A stretch of 57,775 nt of DNA from Gynuella sp. (GCA_028282465.1 JANQHX010000070.1:1-57775); one strand, 5' to 3'. Shown: positions 9,162-18,946, numbered from the stretch's first letter. Notes: generated from the letters alone by a model not told the origin. Made by a program: numbers and translations.

Positions 9162-10358
9162 ATGAGTACTGATATTCCTGTTGTTGAACCTTTGCATAGC
9201 ATCCTGCCTGAAGAGCCGTTGTTAATGATGGGGGCTGGTCCAGTTCCTATTCCTGACCAAGTGGCTAAAGCCAATTCAATTGTTATTAACCATCTTGGCG
9301 ACACCATGGCCAAGGTGATTAGCCAAGTGAAAGCCATGGCAGGCTATGTCTTTCAAACTCAAACCCCTTGGGTAATGGGTGTGGCAGGTCCGGGGTCGGC
9401 AGCAATGGAAATGGCAGTCGCTAATCTGGTTTGGAAAGACACCCGTACCATCAGCGTTTGTAATGGTTTTTTCAGCACACGTTTAGCCGAAATGGCTGAA
9501 CGCTGTGGCGGGCAAGTCGAGCGCCTGACAATACCAGATGGTGAATCAGCTGATGTGATTGTGGTACGAGAGTTGTTGGAAGCGTTTAAACCTGAAGTAC
9601 TTACCATTGTGCAGGGGGAAACCTCTAACACAACTCATAACAGACAACTTAAAGAAATTGCCAAGGCATGCCAAGAGTATGATTGCCGCGTCATCGTAGA
9701 TGCTGTTTGTACCCTCAGTACTATGCCTCTGCAAATGGATGACTGGGGCATTGATGCAGTGATTACAGGCGGGCAAAAAGGCTTGTCGTCAATTCCTGGT
9801 GTTTCATTGGTAGCGTTTTCGGAAAAAGCTTGGGACAGATTAAATAATCGCCCAATCCCTTTATCCCATTGGTGTTATGACGCGAAATTGGCAACGCGAT
9901 TTTGGCATGAAGCGGGTTACCATTACACCGCGCCAGTATCCGGTTTGTTAGCTTTGCATGAAGCGATGCGATTGGTATGCGAGGAAACCCTAGAGGGCCG
10001 TTTTCAACGACACAAAGTTTGCTCACTTTCATTGCAGCATGCGATTGAAGTGATGGGCCTTAAGCTTTATGTACCTGAATCTGCCCGCTTAAATTCAGTG
10101 GTAGGTATTGAGTTACCCAAAGGACTTTCTGCTACTGAAGTGTGTGAGCATATTTCAACAAACTATCGAGTCGAAATTGCCGGTTCATTTGGGCCTCCTA
10201 TTGTTCGAATTGGCCAGATGGGAGAGCAATGTCGAGTGCACAACCTGTTTAGAGGGCTTCATGCATTCGGGTCAACTTTCCGAGATCTCGGTGTGAATGT
10301 TGATTTACCATTGGGAATGGCAGAGCTAGAAAATCAATTGCAAAAACAAAAACTTTAA
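9162..10358 (+). CDS. Class V aminotransferase, alanine/serine-glyoxylate aminotransferase-like
   Basis: A PLP-dependent fold-type I enzyme of 398 residues. The N-terminal GAGPVPIPDQV, the AGPGSAAME cofactor-phosphate loop, Asp180 in VIVDAVCTL (pyridine nitrogen) and Lys206 in ITGGQKGLSSIPG (Schiff base) are all in place. These match the alanine-glyoxylate / serine-pyruvate family. The substrate cannot be fixed from sequence: the GGQKG lysine context differs from the SQK(A/C)L of many AGTs, so a related aminotransferase such as ureidoglycine-glyoxylate or aminoethylphosphonate type is possible. No phosphonate or purine catabolic gene is adjacent. The ribosome binding site is weak (AAGTAA). 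Confidence 0.85.
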   Translation: MSTDIPVVEPLHSILPEEPLLMMGAGPVPIPDQVAKANSIVINHLGDTMAKVISQVKAMAGYVFQTQTPWVMGVAGPGSAAMEMAVANLVWKDTRTISVCNGFFSTRLAEMAERCGGQVERLTIPDGESADVIVVRELLEAFKPEVLTIVQGETSNTTHNRQLKEIAKACQEYDCRVIVDAVCTLSTMPLQMDDWGIDAVITGGQKGLSSIPGVSLVAFSEKAWDRLNNRPIPLSHWCYDAKLATRFWHEAGYHYTAPVSGLLALHEAMRLVCEETLEGRFQRHKVCSLSLQHAIEVMGLKLYVPESARLNSVVGIELPKGLSATEVCEHISTNYRVEIAGSFGPPIVRIGQMGEQCRVHNLFRGLHAFGSTFRDLGVNVDLPLGMAELENQLQKQKL

Positions 10359-10404
10359 TTCTGCTGGTCTAGGGTTGTTCCCAGACTGGTAAACGGGAAC
10401 AACT

Positions 10405-10866
10405 ATGAGAATGTTAAAAGTGATTACAATTAGTGTTTTAGGCTTGGGTTTGGCCTTCTTCGGTTTTTTACAGTACCAAAATCTATCTGGGCCTAAGGTT
10501 ATTGGTGTGGTTGACCAAAAGCTTCATGAATTACCAAATACTCCCAATGGCGTTTCAAGCCAGACCGCCCAACTTGATAAAAAAGTAGAACCAATACCCT
10601 TTAAAGAAACCATTGATTTGACACGTAATACCATTATAAATGCTATTAACGAGGTGCCCGGCGCTAAAGTGGTAGAAGCTGAAGATAACTACATCTACGC
10701 TGTTTTCACAAGCAAGCTAATGAAGTACAGAGATGATGTTGAATTTCTTTTGGATAGCGAAAGTCAATTGATACAATTTCGTTCACAGTCTAGGGCTGGT
10801 GTGGGTGATCATGGCGTTAATAGAAATCGCTACAATCAGTTTGTTGAATTATATAACCAGCAGTAA
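10405..10866 (+). CDS. DUF1499 family protein
   Basis: A short N-terminal hydrophobic helix (about residues 5-22) precedes a domain containing the family hallmark PNTPNGVSSQ and the later YIYAVFTSKLMKYRDDVEF and IQFRSQSRAGVGD segments. These match DUF1499 (PF07386), a widespread family of unknown function. ATG codons at residues 1 and 3 are both possible starts. It is likely anchored in the inner membrane with the domain outside. It follows the aminotransferase by 46 bases and converges on the methyltransferase-like gene. Confidence 0.82.
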   Translation: MRMLKVITISVLGLGLAFFGFLQYQNLSGPKVIGVVDQKLHELPNTPNGVSSQTAQLDKKVEPIPFKETIDLTRNTIINAINEVPGAKVVEAEDNYIYAVFTSKLMKYRDDVEFLLDSESQLIQFRSQSRAGVGDHGVNRNRYNQFVELYNQQ

Positions 10867-10884
10867 CTCTCTTGTTTTAGAGTT
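10865..10884. terminator. Short hairpin between convergent genes
   Basis: AACTCT, 8-base loop, AGAGTT overlaps the DUF1499 stop codon. A 6-bp stem without a strong T run makes this a weak terminator candidate. Confidence 0.3.
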
Positions 10885-10897
10885 TACTTGGGTAAAG

Positions 10898-12130
10898 TTA
10901 AACGGGCGAATATTTAAATAAGTATTCTGACACACCAGAGAGCATGCCTTCTTTAAACCAGTAGTGTTTCTCAAGCTGAAAACCTTGCATTAATTTAATC
11001 ATGCCTGCTATGCCAGGTTCCGAATAGTCTTCGACACTACTGTGTTTAATCGATTGCAGTTTTAATTCACTGTCGGTTGACCCAGCTTCAAAACAAACAA
11101 TGTTTTTGTTTCGTCTTGACTCTGAAAAACTGTACATCCAAATCAAGCAGTTAGGTTTTAGATTTTTGGTGAGCTTCGAAACGATGATTTCAAACTTTTC
11201 TTTATCGCCACAAGGTAGATCCCAGAGCATAACAGCATCGAATTTTGTGGTTTCCGAAAAATCTAGAATATGATTTTTTAAATGTAGAGCATTATCTTGA
11301 TCACGACGCCAGGCATTTTTAGAGAATACATTTTCAACAAATAGGTTCCTAAACGTTAACGATAATTGCTCTTTGTTGCTGTTTTCTTTTGACCCGATAT
11401 CAAGCACAACGGGATTGTCAATCTGTTGTAACTGCTGAAGAAAGTTCTCTAAGGCTGAAGAAACATGTTTATCAAATTGAATTTGTTGCCTGGGTAAGTC
11501 TTGTGATAACTCTGTGCTGCCTGAATATTGTTTTTTCAAATTTATGCTAGGTTGGAATCTAAAAATATATTCAGATATCCAAGGCAACATACCCTCCTTA
11601 CCCATCAGCGTATGCTGCAACTCAAAATTCGGCATGCTTTTTAATAGTTTAACCACACTCAATTTTTTTTCTGGTTCGATAAGGTCGCTGTCAACTGATA
11701 AGCCAATTTGATACTGGTCCTTCACATTAAATTGGGTTGGGTGAGTGGGTATTTTAGATGCTGTGTACCTAACTAAATGCACCAGGGTGTCGGTTTTACA
11801 GTAAGGCGTTAATTGATCCAAAAGCGTCTGAAAACCTTCAGGGCTTAAGTAATTTAAGTAGTCCCAAGCCAGAATTACATCAAACTTTATACTGTCGGAG
11901 TATTGCGTTAAGTAGCCTTTTAGAGACTCAAGGTAGTCTTCTTCAGCTAAAGAGTGTGACGCAACGAAATCATTGAGGTTTTCAAAATGGATTTTACAGG
12001 CATGAGAAGAAAAGAATTGAAATGTCCCTGGCGACATGGGGCCAAGATCCAAAACCGAGTTGTTTTGGCTAAATTTTACTTCGTTATAAATAGCTGTAAT
12101 GCCAGGGCTTCTGTGGTTGGTAGTTTGCAT
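10898..12130 (-). CDS. Internally duplicated methyltransferase-like protein
   Basis: The 410-residue protein consists of two copies of a class I SAM-methyltransferase-like fold. Motif-I-like strands are SVLDLG (25-30) and VVLDIG (241-246). Strand-4-like segments are KFDVILAWD (82-90) and KFDAVMLWD (296-304). Each half ends in a matching 29-residue block (166-194 and 381-409) sharing KEGML, SEY and F. The spacing between blocks is nearly the same in both halves. The glycine-rich SAM loop is poor in each (LDLGPMSPG, LDIGSKENS), so methyl transfer may be lost. The gene lies 54 bases downstream of a bactofilin gene on the same strand and is probably in its operon. The role is unknown. Confidence 0.7.
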   Translation of the reverse strand: MQTTNHRSPGITAIYNEVKFSQNNSVLDLGPMSPGTFQFFSSHACKIHFENLNDFVASHSLAEEDYLESLKGYLTQYSDSIKFDVILAWDYLNYLSPEGFQTLLDQLTPYCKTDTLVHLVRYTASKIPTHPTQFNVKDQYQIGLSVDSDLIEPEKKLSVVKLLKSMPNFELQHTLMGKEGMLPWISEYIFRFQPSINLKKQYSGSTELSQDLPRQQIQFDKHVSSALENFLQQLQQIDNPVVLDIGSKENSNKEQLSLTFRNLFVENVFSKNAWRRDQDNALHLKNHILDFSETTKFDAVMLWDLPCGDKEKFEIIVSKLTKNLKPNCLIWMYSFSESRRNKNIVCFEAGSTDSELKLQSIKHSSVEDYSEPGIAGMIKLMQGFQLEKHYWFKEGMLSGVSEYLFKYSPV

Positions 12131-12184
12131 GGTGATAAAGAGAATGGTTGAGAGACGAATTGCCGCCTCTCGAATTCGAGTGCA

Positions 12185-12736
12185 CTAGGCAGGTGTTGTG
12201 GTTTTATCTTTTTCTAATGGCTTATTGAATGATGGTTTATCCAAAGGATTTGATTTTGTAGGGTCTTTCGACGCATCTACATCCATGTCAATGGAGCCAC
12301 GGAATTTTGCACCGTCTTCCAAAGAAACTCTATCAGCTGTGATATTACCATTTACATTACTGGAGGCCTTAATAGTGATCTTTTCTTGACCAAAAAGATC
12401 GCCTTCTACGTTACCTTCAATGGTAACCGTTTTAGCAATGACATTAGCTTTTACAACACCCTGCTGACCTACAACAAGATTGTGATCTTTCAGATTAATG
12501 GTTCCGTCAATTTGACCCTGAACCAGCAAATCTTCTTCACCAATTAATTCACCCTTGAAGCGAATTTTAGGACCAATGACAGCCGTTACAGCAGTTGGCG
12601 AAGTTGCTGAGGTGTTGTTACTAGAGTTGTTATTCATAGCAGTGTTAACCCTTGGTTCGGCCGGTGGAGGCACCGGTGTACTTGTGGCCTGAGGTTGAAC
12701 AGGCGTAGGTGGTTGTTTGTCTTTCTTTGAAAGCAT
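12185..12736 (-). CDS. Bactofilin (polymerising cytoskeletal protein)
   Basis: A disordered Pro/Asn/Thr-rich N-terminus (about 1-52) leads to a bactofilin beta-helix (PF04519) at about 54-150, with repeating short strands such as IRFKGELIGEEDLLVQGQ and VEGDLFGQEKITIK, then a polar tail. Bactofilins assemble into membrane-associated filaments that position cell-wall or polar proteins. The start is secure: AAGGAG lies 8 bases before the ATG. The partner gene downstream is the duplicated methyltransferase-like gene, not the M23 peptidase that often accompanies bactofilins. Confidence 0.92.
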   Translation of the reverse strand: MLSKKDKQPPTPVQPQATSTPVPPPAEPRVNTAMNNNSSNNTSATSPTAVTAVIGPKIRFKGELIGEEDLLVQGQIDGTINLKDHNLVVGQQGVVKANVIAKTVTIEGNVEGDLFGQEKITIKASSNVNGNITADRVSLEDGAKFRGSIDMDVDASKDPTKSNPLDKPSFNKPLEKDKTTTPA

Positions 12737-13312
12737 TTGTTTAGACTCCTTTAAAACGGTTCTTACATTTCATCCCCTTGCTAAAGCGTTTTGCTAATTT
12801 AAGTTACGCTAAAGCTGATGCAAGAATCCGGACATCCCGTCGCACGGTATTTCACAGAAAATATGAACGAACAAGTTACGGGCCAGAAATGGTGCATAAA
12901 ACACTTCGGTTTGTTAGGACAGTTATACGCACCTACAACTTCTGAAAACTTTATGAAAGCAGATAAAGTATACAGATTTGTGATAAATGCTAAATGTAAT
13001 CTGCAGAACTAAACCCAGAAATTAAATTTTGAAACTAAAATTCGTTAGCTAATACTTAGAGAAACTCCCCGCCAGGAAGCTGTACGTGCTACTGTCACCA
13101 AATTCCAATATTTTTAGTTGAACCATATAAACCCGAATTATAAGCCAAGCCAGTTGTGATGAAATCCTAGTTTTTTTTGGTAATTTGAAACTAGTCACAT
13201 AAGAATTTGTGATGAGGCTTGTCCAAAAGCCAGATATACAGAGAATTAAAGCCTTAACTCTTCAAGTGTTTCTACTCACACTTTTATATCTTCAGCTCAA
13301 TAGGGAACAACC
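12737..13312. other. Intergenic region, 576 bp, between divergent genes
   Basis: The stretch holds the upstream regions of the bactofilin gene (minus) and the secreted protein gene (plus). I see no convincing gene. A 64-codon ORF at 12818-13012 has no ribosome binding site and no recognisable composition. Near the right end there is an inverted repeat AAGTGT / ACACTT (13264-13283) in the probable leader of the plus-strand operon, and another, CTAGTTT / AAACTAG, near 13168-13194. No known riboswitch class was recognised. Confidence 0.6.
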
Positions 13313-14647
13313 ATGAAGCGAATTGCGGCTTTTGGGCTAATTCTAATTTCCAGTGCGTTTTCTACTACTGCTTTCTCATCTGACAGTTGCACTCGACTGG
13401 AAGGAAGTTTGAGTTTTTCTAACAGTCCAATCTACGACAACGTGGTTTTATCGGCTGGTGATTCTTTAACCTGGCCAAATGTCTATAGCACCACAGAGTT
13501 GTCAGTTGATCTAATTCAAACCATAGTTTCAGGTGGCCCTGTTCAGGTTTCCCAATTAAATGGTGATGTCTTTTTTCGAATCGTGACTCAGCCTTTAGAA
13601 CTGGTAGTGAATTATCAGTTTGTCAATTCAGGCACCACAGACCCTGTGGAAATAGAACCTCAATTGCTGTTTCAGGATATTGATAATCGTTCGATCACCA
13701 ATTATGAGCAACTTAGTTTTAATAAAAACAAAGTAGTGTCCTATTCCCTGTCCAGTGATTCAGTCATCAGTGCCAAGATTGAAGATCAGCAACTGATATT
13801 CAGCTCATCTGAATCTTTAAATCCTCATACACCAGACAACAGTGTGGTTGTTAGTTTTGCACCTTTGGAGAGTTTTGAGGCGACATATTATGTTTCAGAA
13901 GATCGCCCGCTAAGTTGGTTCTTTTTAAATGGCGAAGTAACCGATTGTGATGGCTATGACGTAGTGGAGTGGTTACCTCCGGCGCCTATTATTGAATATC
14001 CATTGAACAAAACTTCTACGCTTAGTGAGTCAATTACCGTTTCTGGAACTGGTTTTGAGCTAACAGAGTTGAATCTCGTTTCATCTAAAGACGGTCACCT
14101 TTGTGACACTCGGGCTGATTTACTTGGGGCTTGGCAATGCGACGTTAACTTAAGCCCTGGGTCTCATGTGTTGACCGCAAGAGTGCAAACTCAGAGTGGG
14201 TTGATCAGTAATTGGTCACTACCTGTGCTTATTTTAGTAAGTGACCAGGATGGCAATGGCATTATTGATTCAGCAGAGTGCGACGGTGTCATTCCCTGTC
14301 CAGATACGGATGGAGATGGGATTGTCGATAGTTTGGACCCTGATAATGATAATGATGGTTACCCGGACGAAGAAGACTATGGTGAAACCGGTAATGATTC
14401 TGACGGCGATTTAATTGATGACGCCTGGGATGTGGATGAAACCGGTGGCGAAGATCAAAACCAGGATGGCTTTGACGATAACCTTATTGATCTTTTAGAC
14501 CCAGACATCGTAACTCCTGGGCCATCAGCGCCAGATAATGGAGCAGACGATCCTCAGCTTCAGGTTTCCGTTTCCAGCACAGGGGCATTTTATTTTGGCC
14601 TGTTGTTACCCTTAGTTCTGCTATTGTCGTGTAGGAAACCCTCATAA
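13313..14647 (+). CDS. Secreted protein with calcium-binding TSP3-like repeats and C-terminal membrane anchor
   Basis: A signal peptide (about 1-22) is followed by a Ser/Thr-rich beta domain (25-215), an Ig-like domain (about 225-308) and Asp/Asn-rich repeats (310-392) such as DQDGNGIIDS and DTDGDGIVDS. These resemble thrombospondin type 3 calcium loops. The C-terminus is a hydrophobic helix ending in CRKPS, in a Ser-Thr-Gly-Ala context. This tripartite end resembles protein-sorting tails of the GlyGly-CTERM kind, though without a clear GG motif. AGGGAA precedes the ATG. The stop overlaps the next start as TAATG, so it is coupled to the OmpA-like gene. The specific function is unknown. Confidence 0.8.
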   Translation: MKRIAAFGLILISSAFSTTAFSSDSCTRLEGSLSFSNSPIYDNVVLSAGDSLTWPNVYSTTELSVDLIQTIVSGGPVQVSQLNGDVFFRIVTQPLELVVNYQFVNSGTTDPVEIEPQLLFQDIDNRSITNYEQLSFNKNKVVSYSLSSDSVISAKIEDQQLIFSSSESLNPHTPDNSVVVSFAPLESFEATYYVSEDRPLSWFFLNGEVTDCDGYDVVEWLPPAPIIEYPLNKTSTLSESITVSGTGFELTELNLVSSKDGHLCDTRADLLGAWQCDVNLSPGSHVLTARVQTQSGLISNWSLPVLILVSDQDGNGIIDSAECDGVIPCPDTDGDGIVDSLDPDNDNDGYPDEEDYGETGNDSDGDLIDDAWDVDETGGEDQNQDGFDDNLIDLLDPDIVTPGPSAPDNGADDPQLQVSVSSTGAFYFGLLLPLVLLLSCRKPS

Positions 14648-15672
14648 TGACTTTAACTCGGTTTTTAGTGGGTGTAAGCGCCATGGCTTTAATGAGTTTT
14701 GGCGTTAGAGCTGAGTTTATTGAGCATTGGTATGGCGGCTTTGGATATGGGCCATCCTCAGTGAAGCCGGAATCTGAATCTGGAAATCCTTACCGGGTTT
14801 CTGATAATACAAGCAGTGGTGTGAGGCTCCATATTGGACTGCCACTTGGAAAAAGGCTGGCTGCAGAGCTTCAGTATTCAGATCTAGGTCAAGCGGACAT
14901 CGCGTTAGAAACCAATGACAACCCGGATGCTCGGGTTGGTGGAATACATTATTTTGCTCCAGCTGCTGTGGCCACTTATAAAGTTTGGCCAAAAAGTTGG
15001 AACTACAACTTGTTTGGAAAATACGGCCTTAGTTTTATGCAGCATGAGGCTAACGGCAATATTGATTATGAAGAAGTTAACCAAGCACAAGTAATGTTTG
15101 GCATAGGCGGGCTTTGGGGGGCTAGTCAGCACTTACAACTTAGGCTGGACTTGGATTCATTTAGCCGAGACGCCCAGCATCTTGCGTTTAGTCTTCAATA
15201 TCAGTTTGGTAGAAACTCGAAAACATTGCTAGAACGTTTAGATACCCAGGCGGGTATTCCACAAATTAATAACTCTGAGGTAGATCGAGCCATTGCTGAT
15301 ATTGATCAGATTAATGTACCCAACATAGAGTTTGAAACTGGGTCTTCAGAGTTGACTGATGAGAGCCAAACGATAATTGAGCAATTGGCGGTTGTTCTGA
15401 AGAAATATCCTAATATTTCTATTCAGATTAATGCACACACTGACAATGTTGGGACAGAACAATTTAATGAAGAGCTGGCGTTAAAAAGAGCAGAGTCAGT
15501 GAAGGCTGCCATTATTAGTTTGGGATTGTCTGAAGCTCGACTCATTACTCAGGGGCATGGCGAGCGATTGCCAATTATGGACAATGCTACTGCACTGGGT
15601 AGGGCCCAAAACCGTCGGGTAGAAATTAAGGTGTTCGATTCCCTAGACTCAACTTCAGACAGCCGAATTTGA
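14647..15672 (+). CDS. OmpA-family outer membrane protein
   Basis: A signal peptide (1-22, ending in VRA) precedes an N-terminal beta-barrel domain with alternating patterns such as WYGGFGYGPSS and LAAELQYSDLGQ. A C-terminal OmpA peptidoglycan-binding domain (about 225-335) has NIEFETGSSELTDES, INAHTDNVGTEQFNEELALKRAESV and GRAQNRRVEIKVF. The Asp of HTDN and the Arg of LKRA are the expected diaminopimelate-binding pair. The protein should tie the outer membrane to the cell wall. It is translationally coupled to the preceding secreted calcium-repeat protein, which suggests the two share a surface role. Confidence 0.92.
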   Translation: MTLTRFLVGVSAMALMSFGVRAEFIEHWYGGFGYGPSSVKPESESGNPYRVSDNTSSGVRLHIGLPLGKRLAAELQYSDLGQADIALETNDNPDARVGGIHYFAPAAVATYKVWPKSWNYNLFGKYGLSFMQHEANGNIDYEEVNQAQVMFGIGGLWGASQHLQLRLDLDSFSRDAQHLAFSLQYQFGRNSKTLLERLDTQAGIPQINNSEVDRAIADIDQINVPNIEFETGSSELTDESQTIIEQLAVVLKKYPNISIQINAHTDNVGTEQFNEELALKRAESVKAAIISLGLSEARLITQGHGERLPIMDNATALGRAQNRRVEIKVFDSLDSTSDSRI

Positions 15673-15674
15673 AT

Positions 15675-15929
15675 TCATTCACCCATATTAGATAGCGTTT
15701 CTAAAATCTTTTTACCCAATGCTGCGCTTTGGGGGTGGTCTACTTCCAGGTCTTCCACGAGCATTTCCATAACCTGTTGAAAGTTTGGTTCAGATGGATC
15801 TGGGTCACCGACAACATGTATGTGATATTCAACCTTGGCGAGCAAGTCTTTCTGGGCTTGGCTGATTCCCGCACCCTCCATGGCTTCTCTGAGTTTCTCA
15901 AATGTTCCTGTGATTTCTGAAATAGGCAT
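15675..15929 (-). CDS. DUF4404 family small protein
   Basis: An 84-residue, helical, acidic protein with the late EDLEVDHPQSAALGKKILETLSNMG segment that resembles DUF4404 (PF14357), a family common in Pseudomonas relatives with no known function. GGAG lies 7 bases before the ATG. It converges on the OmpA-like gene, with only 2 bases between their stop codons. Confidence 0.75.
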   Translation of the reverse strand: MPISEITGTFEKLREAMEGAGISQAQKDLLAKVEYHIHVVGDPDPSEPNFQQVMEMLVEDLEVDHPQSAALGKKILETLSNMGE

Positions 15930-16123
15930 GGTCGAACTCCAGGTTCTGAGTGTGTGTTTTCAGTATAACCCTATGGGATCGAGTGAGCTGGAAAATTCTA
16001 GGTGAGGTCATTAAGTAGGCGACGAGTGTCACATTGGAAATCGGGGCACAGCCCTTAACTAGAAACTATTATCCATCAAGTTTCCATCAAGGGCTTTCCA
16101 GTGTTTTTGTTCTATGAGAAGCC

Positions 16124-17860
16124 TTACATCTTCTCCATCACTTCAATGCCCAGTAAATCCAAACCTGTTTTCAGCGTTTGCGCCACTAATGCACATAGCC
16201 GTAATCTACTGGTACGTACGTCATTAGCTACATCGTCTTTAAGAACCGGGCAAGATTCATAAAAACTCATATAGAGTTTTGAAAGATCAAATAGATAATT
16301 ACAGATCATATGAGGCATGGCTTCACGGTTTGTTTGCTGAAGTACTTCTTCAAATGCCAATAATTGCAAAGCAAGGGCCCGTTCTTGTTCAGTGTTAATG
16401 GCTAGGTTGCCATTGAGTGCGCCTGCGCTCACAGCTGCTTTCCGAAAAATAGACTGAATTCGAGTGTAGGCATATTGTAGATAGGGTGCGGTGTTGCCTT
16501 CAAAGCTGAGCATGCTTTCCCAGCTGAATACATAATCGTTAGTTCGAGTTTTTGAAAGGTCAGCATATTTGACCGCGCCAATCCCCACCTTTTGAGCTAC
16601 TTCTTTTCGCTCTTCCTCGGTTAGGTCAGGGTCTTTTTCTTCAATCAGTTTTTCAGCTCGCTCTACTGCTTCAACTAATAGATCAGCCAACTTCACCACA
16701 CCACCGGAGCGGGTCTTAAACGGCTTACCGTCTTCACCCATCATGGTGCCAAAAGCGCAATGGGTCAGTTCCATATCTTCAGGGGCAAACCCTGCTTTTT
16801 TAGCTAGGCAATAAACCTGTTTCATGTGCAGGCTTTGGCGTGCGTCAATAAAGTAGAGCGCCCGGTCTGCTTTTAGAGTGTTCACTCTGTGTCGAATGGC
16901 TGCTAAGTCTGTAGTGGCGTAGAGGTATCCGCCACCCTGTTTTTGGATGATGACGACCGAAGGGTTGCCTTCCTTATCAGCCAGTTCTTCAAGCTTAACA
17001 ATAGTGGCGCCCTGGTCTTCCATTGCTAAGCCTTTGTCTTTTAGTTCCTGGACTAAAACCGGCAGGTCGTCATTGTATGCGCTTTCGCCCATTACATCTT
17101 CGCGGGTGAGGGAGACATTCAGTTTTTCATATATCTCTTCTGAATGAGCTAAAGACAATTCGATGAACTGCTCCCACAATTTCAGTACTCGCTCATCACC
17201 ACCTTGGAGTTTGACGACATAGTCGCGAGCTTTCTGGGCAAATTCTTCGCTTTCATCAAAGTGTTTTTTAGACTGCTGATAGAACACTTCAAGGTTCTTT
17301 AACTCAAAGTCTTTACTTTGGCCTTGCAGCACTTCCTCTAGTTCAGCAATTAACATCCCAAACTGAGTACCCCAGTCCCCAATATGGTTTTGACGCACAA
17401 CCTTATGACCCAGAAATTCCATTAACCTGACTTGAGCATCACCAATAATGGTTGATCGTAAATGACCCACGTGCATCTCTTTGGCAAGGTTAGGGGCGGA
17501 ATAATCCACAACGACAGTGTCTATGTTTTCTGCGGGAGCGACACCTAGGCGAGGGTCGTTTAAGGCAGAATCCAAGCTCTGAGCAAGCCAAACTTCTGAG
17601 AGGAATATATTGATAAATCCAGGGCCAGCAATTTCTGTCTTGCTGGCAATGCCCTCTAAATTCAAGTTTTCGAGAATATTGCCAGCCAATTCACGCGGAT
17701 TCGTTTTCATGGCTTTTGCGGCCGCCATGGCGCCGTTAGCCTGATAATCGCCAAAGCCGGCTTTTTTGGCAGGGGCAACATGCGCTGGGAAGTCTTCAGG
17801 GATGCCAGCTGCTGTCATCGCCTCGCGTACTTTGGAAGTAAGTAATTCTCTGATATTCAT
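16124..17860 (-). CDS. argS: Arginyl-tRNA synthetase
   Basis: A class I synthetase that charges tRNA-Arg. The 578-residue length equals the bacterial norm. The N-terminal additional domain is at 1-110, then the HIGH motif appears as HVGH in [16 protein letters not shown]. The KMSKS region is the degenerate FKTRSGG typical of ArgRS. The C-terminal anticodon-binding helical domain contains [13 protein letters not shown] and ends in [12 protein letters not shown]. The start ATG has no strong ribosome binding site, but the N-terminus [11 protein letters not shown] fits the family. It is divergent from the AraC-type regulator. Confidence 0.96.
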   Translation of the reverse strand: MNIRELLTSKVREAMTAAGIPEDFPAHVAPAKKAGFGDYQANGAMAAAKAMKTNPRELAGNILENLNLEGIASKTEIAGPGFINIFLSEVWLAQSLDSALNDPRLGVAPAENIDTVVVDYSAPNLAKEMHVGHLRSTIIGDAQVRLMEFLGHKVVRQNHIGDWGTQFGMLIAELEEVLQGQSKDFELKNLEVFYQQSKKHFDESEEFAQKARDYVVKLQGGDERVLKLWEQFIELSLAHSEEIYEKLNVSLTREDVMGESAYNDDLPVLVQELKDKGLAMEDQGATIVKLEELADKEGNPSVVIIQKQGGGYLYATTDLAAIRHRVNTLKADRALYFIDARQSLHMKQVYCLAKKAGFAPEDMELTHCAFGTMMGEDGKPFKTRSGGVVKLADLLVEAVERAEKLIEEKDPDLTEEERKEVAQKVGIGAVKYADLSKTRTNDYVFSWESMLSFEGNTAPYLQYAYTRIQSIFRKAAVSAGALNGNLAINTEQERALALQLLAFEEVLQQTNREAMPHMICNYLFDLSKLYMSFYESCPVLKDDVANDVRTSRLRLCALVAQTLKTGLDLLGIEVMEKM

Positions 17861-17986
17861 TGAAAATGCCGGTTAACTTAGATGGGACGCGAATTCTAAT
17901 GCACTACCAAGGTTATTCAACCTTATGTAAAGATAAGATGAGAAAATTCGGCCAGAAACAGTAATTCGAAATAGTGGTCTAAGCGC

Positions 17987-18946
17987 TTGCTGTGTAGAAT
18001 CAAGAAAAAACTGGAAGTTGATCAGAACTTGAATCACGAGCAGCGTATTTCCAGGGCTTTGGCCTTTATAGAAGAAAATCTGCAAAACCCCATTCATGTT
18101 AAGGATGTGGCCAGTACGTCGGCATTGTCTGAGCGGCATCTGTATCGCCTATTCAAAAATCTCTATGGCGACAGTCTGCAGAACTATGTTCGAAACCGGC
18201 GGGTAACCGAAGCAAGCAAAGCGCTCGTCCAAGGAAACAAGAAAGTATTAGACGTGGCTTTGGACTATCAATTTGCTTCTGCTGAAGTATTTAACCGCGC
18301 TTTCAACCGGTTGTTGCATATCTCACCCCGAGAATTCAAAAAAATTGGCAGCCCCTTTTCTTCTTCTCAACAGAATGCTTTTTGTGACGATCATCTGGAT
18401 ATTTTTCGGTGTGGTGAGATGGCTCAACCCCAGCCATTATTCCTTCCAGAAAGGCAAATGACCGGCTATTTGGTTAAGCAATGTCATTATGGTTTAAGAG
18501 AAGATTCTGAAAATCAGGGTGAAATCCAAACCTTGAGCAATGATCTAAAAAATCGGCTCAGCGGGATTCTGCAAATTCAGTCAGATCAAGAGTGGAACGT
18601 TGCTTTTCGCAGGCAAAATTTTCAGGACTTTCATCAGCTAGAGAATTTTATTTGTGTGGAGTCTAAACTGGGCTCTAAACCCCCTTCAGATTGTGTAGCA
18701 CTAGTGCTTCCTGCCCATCAGTATTTAAAGTTTATTCACCAGGGTAGCCCTGAACACATTCACTTTACCCTTAACCGAGCCTTTCATTATTTGGCTGATA
18801 GCTCTTGGTATTTGGGTGACGCACCATCCATGTTTCGGGTGGTAAAAGAACAGCCCTTTATTGGAGAGTTGTATCTTCCTGTGGGAGTTAAAGCGATCAG
18901 AACTAAAAAGTGGTGGAAAGGGTATCACACTAAAGGTCGTTTATAA
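17987..18946 (+). CDS. AraC-family regulator with C-terminal effector domain, Rob-like
   Basis: An N-terminal double HTH of the AraC/XylS type (about residues 17-115) contains VKDVASTSALSERHLYRLFK and VLDVALDYQFASAEVFNRAFN. A GyrI-like effector-binding domain follows (about 150-319). This order is the same as in E. coli Rob, a regulator of stress and efflux genes. The annotated TTG start is uncertain; the HTH begins about 16 codons in, and no better start with a ribosome binding site is visible. It converges on the PstS-like gene and is divergent from argS. Its target is unknown; the porin gene clusters downstream are candidates by proximity only. Confidence 0.85.
   Translation: MLCRIKKKLEVDQNLNHEQRISRALAFIEENLQNPIHVKDVASTSALSERHLYRLFKNLYGDSLQNYVRNRRVTEASKALVQGNKKVLDVALDYQFASAEVFNRAFNRLLHISPREFKKIGSPFSSSQQNAFCDDHLDIFRCGEMAQPQPLFLPERQMTGYLVKQCHYGLREDSENQGEIQTLSNDLKNRLSGILQIQSDQEWNVAFRRQNFQDFHQLENFICVESKLGSKPPSDCVALVLPAHQYLKFIHQGSPEHIHFTLNRAFHYLADSSWYLGDAPSMFRVVKEQPFIGELYLPVGVKAIRTKKWWKGYHTKGRL

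Noticed and set aside
12818-13012. 64-codon plus-strand ORF between bactofilin and the secreted protein gene
   Set aside because: No ribosome binding site, no recognisable domain and mixed composition; likely a chance open frame in an intergenic region.
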